DNA of 64,000 bases from Aporrectodea caliginosa (Eukaryota; Annelida; Clitellata; Crassiclitellata; Lumbricidae): positions 330,980 through 394,979 of the forward strand of contig JACEVL010000421.1 of NCBI GenBank assembly GCA_020284085.1, in the 5' to 3' direction. A program made the translations under genes and the position numbers. The notes under the pieces are model-generated. The model was not told the origin of the DNA and made no database searches. It worked only from the letters and a program-made list of their open reading frames with translations. Below, piece by piece: positions 10,061 through 18,938 of the stretch. Position 1 is the first letter of the stretch, and every line of letters begins with the position of its first letter.

Positions 10061-12980
10061 ATGACGGAATATTCGAATATATCGATGGAAGAAATTACAT
10101 CCGATTTAATTGTCTTTACAAACCAGTTGCTTCCAAAGTCGTGTGATGTTCATACAAACCACAAGCATATGCCAGTCAAGTCCTCAGAAGACCGTGTGCC
10201 AATAAGGTATTATACGCGTTGTGGTAGCAGTGAGGAATTCTATATCCGACCGATGAATCCATGCATTGCAGACGCTGATGCATTATGCTACAGAACTAAT
10301 CAGTTGGCCTTCGTAGAAGACTTTCCAGAATTGCCACATGATGTGAGTTTCCTGGCTGATGAGATCGAATGCTACCAGATTGAGCCATACCTCCGGTACC
10401 CGGGTTTTGTTCGACTTCGAGTACTGGGGAACATGAATTTTAATTGGAAACACAAAATATATGAATTTAGCCTTACAACTTTCCAAAATAGATACATTAG
10501 GCTTGATATAAATGCCGAAGCAGCTCAGCTATTCCTGATTTGTGAACGTTTTGGTGTGCTACCCAATACTGTGACAGGTCCAGCAGTTACCATTCAAGTC
10601 GGCACAGATTCTCAGGCGTACATGTATGATAGCGTTGGAAGCGTGTGGTGCCCTCAGTGGCCTAAAGAAGCCCGAGACTGGTCTAAACGACTTAGAGGTT
10701 ACGGATGGCCGACGATTAATACAATCTCAGAAGTTGTGCAACAAGGCTGCCATGTTGTATACGTTCAGCATCGTGCCTGTAGAAGCGATGTAGCACAGTG
10801 GAGGTTGTCATTTTCAGTTGCAGAAGTAATTTTAATTCAGAGTTGGACTCAAGTTCAACAGATTGTGTATCATTTGCTCAGATACTTCGCCAAGAGAGAA
10901 ATAATGCACAAGAATTGTTCAAAAAATGATGAGGTTTTCTGCGCATATCACTTTAAGACGCTGATGTTATGGACTTGTGAAGAGATGTCTCCAGAATGGT
11001 GGAATTCCTCTTCTGTTATTGCGATCTGCTGCAAGTTGTTAAAAATGCTATCAGAATGGCTAAAGAAGAGATACTGTCCAAACTATTTTATCCCTAAAGC
11101 AAACTTATTTCATGAACAATGGACCAACACAATGTGCGAAAAGAGCGAAAGGCAACTGGATAAATTTTGCAATTCTGACATTCTTTGCCATTGGTTCGTG
11201 GAAAATTACATACTGCCATTCACTCGAAGACATTCTGAAGTTGAAGTCGTAAGTAAAGTAACTCCTCATTTTATGGATTATAATACCTCTCTATGAATGC
11301 TAGGTGAATCAAAATCCTTGGATTTGTTGTTTTCCGGATTTACTAATTGTAATAAGTTTGCTCGTGCCATAGTTCAATCTGAACCAGGAATGGAACCGAG
11401 ATGCTGTCTACGTTATACGTGACTATTCAGCAAGAAAAATGGATCTGCTCACACGCTGTGAAATGTCAATACTACCAATACCGGAAAACATTCGATGTCT
11501 TACATACTTTGACAGAACACTGTATAGCTTAAATGCAGCCTATGATTTAAAGTACGGACAAATTTCATGGGATAGCGAACTATTTGCTGATTATGTCAAA
11601 GGAATTTTCTTAAAACCTAAAATCGTCAGGTGTCAATATCACATATTTCCAAAACCCTTAACAGCAGACAGAAGTCAGTTTCAATTTTTACGAGCACAGG
11701 ATTTGATGGAAAATATAACAGGAATAATTAACCGTTTAGCGCTGCAACTATTGACTCTTTTGTCAAAAGAGTTTCTTAGAAAGGCTTTAGAATGTGATGA
11801 TTCTCAATCCAACGTCATCGCTCCTGCAGCTTTGGTCTACCTGGCTGCTCTCCATTTTGCAACATCAGAACACCAAAGAGTCATGGATCTCTGTTCAGCA
11901 GTCTTAATGAATCAAACTACTCACCAAGAAAATGAAACACTGGATGCAAGTTGTTTATTCTTTATTGACGATGTTGTCAGGATCGTTGGATTCTGTCTGC
12001 TTTTCAAGAAGATGAATGAAAAAATGCATTATAGCAAGAGGCAGATTTATCTCGATCTACGTCTTACGCCAGAGGTCTTTGCTCATCATCTAACAGTAAT
12101 ATCCACCGAAGGAATTTTCAGGCAATGGCAACTGGACCCCAATTCGCCAAATTCGCCATTGCCTTTAGATCAACTGTTGTTGGTTTTAACGAAGCGAAAG
12201 TCCTGTACTTTGATGAGGTCAAGAAATGTTAGCAGTGATGTTAGACAGTGCGTATATCGCAGAACGGCTTCATTAACAGACAATGCGAATTTAAGAATGA
12301 ATCGTTTGATTGACGAAGAGAAAATAATTGATGCGCTAATGGAATTTGCTTTAGAAAATATGACATCATTCTACAGTGCGATTCGCACAGACTTTGGCAT
12401 CAAGTGCAACACAGTTGACTGCTATCGTGCTTTATATCTTTACAAATGTCGTAAATACGACGAAGTGTTGCATTTATGCCAACAAATTTTAGAGGAGCCT
12501 GATCTGCCAAGTGATTTGAAGGATTTTGGATTCGCAAATATTTTAGTGTTGCCGCCCCTTGATTCGTTTTTTGATGGAGATGTACAATGTTTACTTGGAT
12601 TTCACACACTCTTTTATTATTTATCACCTCTGAATGACAATAATCATAATTTTGATTCAACTGCTGAGTCAACGTTAGCGCGCTTTATTGCTGGAATCGT
12701 CCACTCAAGTTTGGAACAATTGTCAGAGTCTCTTATAGGCTTTAACTCTATTAAATATCAATATTTTCTTGGAAGACATTTTCTTGCAAGATATTTGAAA
12801 CTTAGATGTCGTATCGATTGTGATCATCCGTTTGCAGAGGCAATGGCTGATTTTGCTGTCATGAAAAGTAATCTTCCATTTGAACACATTATTCGCCGGT
12901 TCATTCTAAGAAAACTTCATCAAAGTCGGAATCATCCCAGAGTTTCATCACATCGTTCACAAGATGTTGCTTTCTATTAG
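10061..12980 (+). pseudogene. Mab-21/cGLR-like gene B, disrupted
   Basis: The first frame (10061-11296) encodes the nucleotidyltransferase core with Gly-Ser at residues 55-56, Asp71 and Asp73, a candidate third Asp at 190, CPQWP near 197, and the Mab-21 helical domain. Against genes C and E, two compensating deletions (2 and 7 bp) near 11287-11310 bring in a stop at 11294-11296. A second stop at 11420-11422 and a 4-bp insertion beside it shift the frame. From 11439 the second frame resumes the C-terminal region and runs cleanly to 12980, with the TPR-like hairpins VYLAALHFATSEHQRV and ALYLYKCRKYDEVLHLC. The splice-acceptor AG that precedes ATG in C and E is AC here. Splicing GTAAGT at 11249 to the AG at 11430 would not restore the frame. 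Most likely a young pseudogene; two shortened proteins are a less likely reading. Confidence 0.85.
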
Positions 12981-13390
12981 ATTTGTTTCTGTCATATGAA
13001 CTACAGAACCTCTTGGAGGCGCTGCGAACGAAGAATTTATGGATTCAATCAACAAGATCGCAATGATTAACTGTCAACCTGGACCCATTGAGACAGTGGC
13101 TATGTCATCTATTTTTAGGCAACGACCTGACAATTAGTATTAAGTAAAAAAGTTGCTGAACATGCATGCAAAATCTAAGACACCCAGTAGGGTAGCCGCT
13201 AGTGCTGGCCAGACTTGGTTATAGTAAACATATTTATTAAACCTTTTAAATTCCACCACTGCCGTTTTTGGTTGGTGCCAGTCCTCAGTTTGGATAAAGA
13301 GGTTGACGATATATTCGTGTTCTTAAAGACACAGCAGCGAAACTACCTTCTCTTAGCACAGTACACAGCTAATCGTCACAGCGACATGAC
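12981..13390 (+). other. 3' flank of gene B with a shared downstream block
   Basis: No gene is seen. GAATTTATGGATTCAATCAA (13034) and the following sequence resemble 34395 and, more weakly, 53269, so it looks like part of the duplicated unit. CAGCTAATCGTCACAG near 13367 is another copy of the 6409 repeat. Confidence 0.5.
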
Positions 13391-13552
13391 AGCAGTTGGC
13401 TGTCTGTTCCACTTTAGAAGTTTGGCTGTCTGTTCCACTTTTTAAGTTTGGCTGTCTGTTCCACTTTATAAGTTTGGCTGTCTGTTCCACTTTTTAAGTT
13501 TGGCTGTCTGTTCCACTTTATAAGTTTGGCTGTCTGTTCCACTTTATAAGCT
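13391..13552 (+). repeat. 26-bp tandem minisatellite, six copies
   Basis: The unit AAGTTTGGCTGTCTGTTCC plus ACTTTNN repeats six times almost perfectly. The variable dinucleotide reads AG, TT, AT, TT, AT, AT, so the middle four copies form a doubled 52-bp unit. Confidence 0.95.
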
Positions 13553-13576
13553 TTTGGATGAAAGCTTATTCAATGA

Positions 13577-14329
13577 TGTTCTAACTGTGGTACGCGTACC
13601 CCTGGGGGTACGCCAGGTGTCGCTAAGGGGTACGCGAAAAATTTCTATAAGTTTATGGACTAAATGTCCATCTTTCTTTCACTCGCTATTCTACGTCCAC
13701 CGTTTGCTTATGTTTCTGTACATTTCTATGAGTTAATGCCATCGGATGTAGTGTTGTCGGCTAACTTTTCAGTCCAGGAAAGAGACCAGTTTGTTGAACT
13801 ATTGAAGAACGAATTCAAGAAAGACATGTTGTGTGATTTTTGGCTGAAATGAAGAGCTGAATATGGATTAATTTCTGGACGACCTTTAAACTATTTGATT
13901 CCTTTCAGCATGTCATATCTGTGTGATATAGGTTTTTCAGTTATGCTTGCGATCAAAAACAAATACATAACAAAGCCTGAACTCGAACCAGATTTGTGTT
14001 TGAAATTGACAAATATTAAACCAGGTAAATTTATTGTAAATCTGTGCTTGTCAAAACAAGTCCACTGCTCACATTAACACTTTCTAATAGTGATTTTATT
14101 TTTTATTTTGTTGATATGACTACATTCTTCAGTTAAAATTATATTACTTCTAAAAATTTCTACCTATGACTAATACTTTGTTTCACCAATGATTACAAGG
14201 AGTTGTTAATTGCAAGGGGACTTCACGCTCGCATGTTGTTTTTGATCTGATCTTGTTGGGGTACGCCAAAATTCAATTTTTGTGCCTCGGGGTACAATAA
14301 AAATAAAGTTTTAAAACCGCTGTTCTAAC
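13577..14329 (+). mobile_element. Internally deleted hAT transposon with transposase C-terminus
   Basis: The direct repeat TGTTCTAAC stands at 13577-13585 and 14321-14329. The ends are rich in GGGGTACGCC motifs, and the right end reads AAAACCGCTG, the complement of a hAT-type CAGCGGTTTT terminus. Around 13890-14077 the + strand encodes LIPFSMSYLCDIGFS and ends KQVHCSH, the end of a hAT transposase dimerisation region. A piece just upstream (13737-13850) reads ERDQFVELLKNEF. Most of the transposase is gone and stops break the rest. Confidence 0.85.
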
Positions 14330-14933
14330 CACTACAAACTACTCCACCAAGATACATGTATATCTGCAAAACAAGGCATTCACCTTCTCATTCGCATTGA
14401 CTAACTCCTGTAGGTATGCTCACAGTTATTCGGAATTCGCCAGTCGTCACAACACACTATTTAGGTACTGTAGACTCCTATGTATGTATGCATACGGACA
14501 TTTATTATGGCGCCTTCTGAGCTCCTCACAAAAGCGCTTCCTTTACCAGTCTATCTACACATTGTCAACTTGATTCCAAAACTAGAAACATTGTGTCACC
14601 TGTTAATTTAGGAAAGGAATCAGTTAGTTGGGCTCCTCTTGTATGTGTGACTGCGTGATCTTCCACTGGTCTCTTCTAGTTTTCAGTGCAGTGCTTTACA
14701 GAAAACTGCTTTTCTCACTGGCATCTAAATAACCATGACCATAACCATGGGTTTTTATTGCCTCATTCCGTCTAGCACTCTAGCGTGAAGAGCGACCCTG
14801 AATACTTTTCTTGAACTAGCGCTATATATATTTACAATTTCGATTACAGCAGATAATTAAGAAATAAGGACGAACAGAAGGAGAGCTAGAATGAAATCTG
14901 GAGGAAGACCGCAGGTGATGCTGTGTGTTATTA
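14330..14933. other. Intergenic, nothing recognised
   Basis: No coding signature, terminal repeat or tandem repeat was identified. Confidence 0.5.
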
Positions 14934-15043
14934 GATGAGTATCCAGCAGCAATCAGAGTTACAGGACTCTGCTGTTAGTTGACTGTGAGGCGCCCTTGTT
15001 ACGGCATGGCTGTATTACGGTGCCATACAAATCATCATCATCA

Positions 15044-15140
<97 letters not shown>

Positions 15141-15345
15141 CATCATTATTATTAATATTAGATGAAAAGTTAGAATTTATCGAAAATAGGGCAGTACAAG
15201 GTATTCCGACTATCACATCCCTGCTCGCATCACACGATCCCATGATCTTTAAAATCTTCATTGGGACGGCCATCGGAGAACGCGCTTTTCGTTCAGCTAA
15301 GACCACTGTCCGGAATAACATACTTAGGAGGTCAGGCCCCAGCGA
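14934..15345 (+). repeat. Dispersed repeat block, copy 2, split by an (ATT)n tract
   Basis: This matches 2858-3110. Bases about 15040-15155 are an (ATT)n microsatellite. Its translations on both strands are runs of one amino acid and do not represent genes. The part after the microsatellite keeps an open reading GTAIGERAFRSAKTT. Confidence 0.75.
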
Positions 15346-15637
15346 TCTTATCTCTTTCGCGACATCTCTTTTTATTTACAAATACATCAGTCACTTAGTT
15401 TCGTCGAGGGGATATATCTCCCTTTTTCTGTGTGTCTTACCTCGTCTCTGAATCAAATATTGGTGCCTGGTACGTAAACTCTCATATTATCCCTTCATTC
15501 ATTCATGACAGGATGATCAAGTACACAGATGGGCTGTAGCTAAAACATGTCCACATTTGACACTGCACAACATGAATTAATTTCTTTTGTGAAGTTTTTC
15601 ATAAAGACACTATTAAATTTCAGGACACTTATATATA

Positions 15638-15705
15638 TACACACATACACAATACACATGTGTGTGTCTGTGTGTGTGTTTGTGTGTGTTTGTGTGTAGG
15701 CCTAT
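15638..15705. repeat. (CA)n then (GT)n microsatellite
   Basis: Imperfect ACACACAT repeats run directly into TGTGTGTG repeats, so the tract is itself a short inverted repeat. Confidence 0.85.
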
Positions 15706-15714
15706 AATTATATA

Positions 15715-16132
15715 AAATCAAGAAGTTTATCGGCTAACAGACAACGCTCGTGTAATAAGAAGGAATCAGCACTGATGGTGACAGTAGAGATACAAATAAG
15801 TATAATCCTGATAATCGTTGAAGTTAATTATCGTTGGTACATTAGAAGAAATAAGCTGGGAGTCAATTTCACTCACATAGGCAGATATAACGTCCGTGGT
15901 TTATTACTTTCAACGTGGATTTCACCATGTTATTTCGGTTAAAATTGTAGAGGACCATAATATTATGCGAGATCGAAGACATGGTTCGCTTTCAATTATG
16001 CATATCTTCAAAGATTAGATTTTATAGCAGGTAGAAGTATGGCTGATCTCTTTTCATCGTTTCCTCTTATCGCTCGATATCAGACCTGCATGTCCCAACA
16101 AACCTTATCTCCTTGCTCCTTCTGTATTTGAA
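15715..16132 (+). repeat. Conserved upstream block of gene C unit
   Basis: Homologous to 4017-4130 with 4770-5040, to 23500-23927, and to 36230-36347 with 37010-37180. Shared words include GAGATACAAATAAGT, ATTAGAAGAAATAAGC, TCCGTGGTTTATTAC and GAGGACCATA. It lies directly before the proposed first exon and may hold the promoter. Confidence 0.6.
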
Positions 16133-16428
16133 GTAGAACAGATAATTGCAGTTGCAACAAGTGGGCTAACAGAAAACAGATATTTGCCTTTCTATTTCCT
16201 GCGTCAGAACACTGTTTGTTTTCGTATGTGGTGTCGATTTCCTTTTTGGCCTTCTTTCTTGCTCTGATTTTTTCATAATTCCTGGTGTCCCTATGTATTA
16301 AGGGAGTTTGCATTGAGAAAACTGCAGTTGGGGAACATTCTTCTTGTTAAGAATCTATTGAATGAATTAAATTCAACTTCTTGATTCCGTTCATTGACAT
16401 TCCTCCTGAAATATTTGTATTGTTAAAG
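16133..16428 (+). other. Putative non-coding first exon of gene C unit
   Basis: This is the best preserved of the four copies. It starts GTAGAACAGATAATTGCAG and ends TTAAAG followed by GTAAGTTGT, a strong 5' splice site. Joined to the acceptor at 18936-18937 (ATTTAG, then G-ATG), it would make a 2.5-kb intron and place the coding exon's ATG one base into exon 2. It has no conserved long reading frame. Confidence 0.65.
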
Positions 16429-16689
16429 GTAAGTTGTATTTGACTTTTAGCCAATCAATATAGTTACAAAATTAAGGCTATGTACCTACATAGGATATTA
16501 CTATAATTATACTCTGTGCATTTTGGTATTAAGTTTGTGGGAAAATTACCATTTGTAGTCGTATTTCTATAATGTTATTGCAGCATTGTGTGAAAGTGAC
16601 GGTAATGGAGTGGACATTTTCAAATTAAAACTCACCAGATAAAATAAACAGTAAAGAATATAAATTATATCCAAAATAATCATGGAGAC

Positions 16690-16947
16690 AATACTGTCCC
16701 ATGCTTCATGGTAATGAAATCCCTCTGGGACACTTACTGCAGAGTCTTGATGGAACAACATTCTGGTCCGCGTGCATTTTCAGGTCCTCTAGGTAAAGGT
16801 TTATCAACATGTGAACAGTTACCGGTGACATACTATATCAAAATAAATGCTGATTTGCCATATGTCAACATAAAGGAACTCAGTACAGACCAGAAATTTC
16901 TGTGGGAAATAACCAACGTTGTTTCCGAAGGTCACTGCCCACATTAA
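16690..16947 (+). pseudogene. Fragment of a transposon-like multicopy gene
   Basis: Two frames read consecutively: LHGNEIPLGHLLQSLDGTT, then after a frameshift GPRAFSGPLGKGLSTCEQLP, followed by LSTDQKFLWEITNVVSEGHC and a stop. I recognise these words from an uncharacterised, highly multicopy gene-like element seen in many invertebrate genomes; its function is unknown to me. It lies in the proposed intron of gene C, is truncated at both ends, and is not a host gene. Confidence 0.55.
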
Positions 16948-17157
16948 AGCCATGACTTAGGCTATCTGAACGAAACCCCTGAAAATTGAATCACTCAAGG
17001 TGGCCTACAACTGCGAATCGACTTCTCCGTTAGTACATCAGAACAGCTGAACCGTCAGCCAACTTGCAGATTCTTGCAGCGTACGGTACTTCGTATTGTG
17101 GTATATTCGTTTATTGAAAAATCTTGCTGGCACACAGCAAGTTAAGGTGGTTCAGGT

Positions 17158-17285
17158 ATCAAGGCTAAGCCGTCGTGCAAAGATGGTGCAAGACATTTGC
17201 TCCGTTCTGTCCATCTGTCCCGTGACAGATGAACAGAACGGAGCAAATGTCTTGCACCATCGTTGCACGACGGCTTAGCCTTGAT
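17158..17285. repeat. Near-perfect hairpin, 62-bp arms, 4-base loop
   Basis: The left arm (17158-17219, starting ATCAAGGCTAAGCCGTCG) and right arm (17224-17285) are inverse complements with only two mismatches. It could be a palindromic MITE or a transcribed hairpin; neither is proven. Confidence 0.9.
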
Positions 17286-18792
17286 CTTACAGTTGAACAG
17301 TAACGTATTATCGATCCTGCTATACTGCGGAATGCCTATTTTGCTCAACCAGAAAACCTACTTCTCTCCATGATTACAGACGATCGTCAGCACGTACGCG
17401 AATTCGGAATTTGTCGCATTCTTAAGGCATGTTCGTCAACTTGAACATCAGCTGTGCAACAATTCAAAGTACCAGAACTGAGGTTTGACGCACGAGAGGT
17501 CTACCACTTGATCGACTGGCAAAATTCACACATAACGGAACCACCGCTGACAACTGACATTTCGGAGGAATAATGTGAAGCTATTTGTGACAAGCGGTGA
17601 ACCACCCATAGCTAACCTTCCTAAGTTACCTTGTCATACGCATTACGCAGGCTGTGGAACACTGTGTAAAGTTAGTTACTAAATCGCCAGCAGCGGTTTG
17701 TGGCGCAAAATCGTGAGATGGCTTTATCCAATCGCGGCCAGAATATCTATTGATAATGTTTAATAAAAAAATCTGATTATCGAGACATTTGTGCATTTGA
17801 GTTATGCATAAAAATGTATTATATGATTTGTTACATGTAATATGTATTCTATGATTTGCTACATATAATACGAGACGTTGTCATGTCTGATGAATCACGA
17901 TAATCCATAATATTGTCCATGCACAAAAGCAAAACTTCACAGTCCTTGGGGACCCTCAAGATGATGCACAATAATTACCAAATTTTTACTGGGTGTTTGT
18001 CATACCAATACTTTTGCCCACTATTAAATTTAGTTATTTAAGAAAAACATTTTTAGCCTATACTTTCTATCCACCCTAGTGCGTAGTGTCTGCGGGAGCT
18101 CGCTAGTGATGACTCTTTCAGCTATGTGAGAATGGTTCGCCTTTAAAGCACGCCTTAAGAGCGAACGATGAGACAGCGTGCTAACATGTACTGTTAATGT
18201 ATACCAAAGACAGTCACTTATGGTCATTTTCTGTGGTATTGAATAAGCACTCAACTGTATGACGCAATAATAATATATTCATTGTATGGCCAAATTCTGT
18301 TATGCTGATTGCATAAAGTAAGTTAGTAAGTAAGTCATAGCCTGTATTACTCCATTAGCAAACGCACACTGGGTCATCGATTTAGAATGTAAAATAACAC
18401 ATAATATTATAGAAGTAATAATAATGTGTAGTAATAATATTGAATAGTAAAGTTCTAAAACATGTTAATAAGTGTAAACTGTAAAGCATCCTGGTAATGA
18501 ATCCCTTTCTGGTGAGGAGGTCCGAACGTGGAATTTAACGGTTGTACGGACGCCGCCGTAAAGAGTATTGTGATTCATGATCTGGAGGGAGTTAACCATG
18601 GAGGACATGCCCAAGATTAGCCAATGTATTGGAAAATAGAGCGCGGTCAGCTTTGACGCACATCTCTTTGAATGTAGGAGAGTTGCAATGCAAAAAGCCT
18701 TGCTTTATAAAACAAATGAACCAATTTTTCTCGCTGACGAATAAAGGATGTGATATTATTAATGATAGTGACGACAACGATTACTACAAAAC
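17286..18792. other. Proposed intron of gene C, mostly unrecognised
   Basis: No gene is seen. From about 18700 the sequence (ATGAACCAATTTTTCTCGCT) matches 45950-46010 upstream of gene E, showing that the duplication includes the end of the intron. Confidence 0.55.
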
Positions 18793-18845
<53 letters not shown>

Positions 18846-18873
18846 CGATGACGATGACGATGATGATGATGAT
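18793..18873 (+). repeat. (GAT)n microsatellite just upstream of gene C
   Basis: Pure and interrupted GAT repeats end in GATCCTATGGTGTTG, a motif also present beside the shorter (GAT)n upstream of gene E and, without expansion, upstream of gene B. The reading as poly-Met is not a gene. Confidence 0.9.
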
Positions 18874-18938
18874 CCTATGGTGTTGGTGATGGAACCGATG
18901 TTGAAGATGATGTGATTTAGGAAGTATAATAATTTAGG

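Noticed and set aside
11249..11430. An intron that would rescue gene B
   Set aside because: GTAAGT and AG are present, but joining them leaves the downstream half in the wrong frame, and the region is coding in genes C and E.
14959..15451. Open frames of poly-Asn/Asp or poly-Leu
   Set aside because: They are translations of the (ATT)n microsatellite on both strands.
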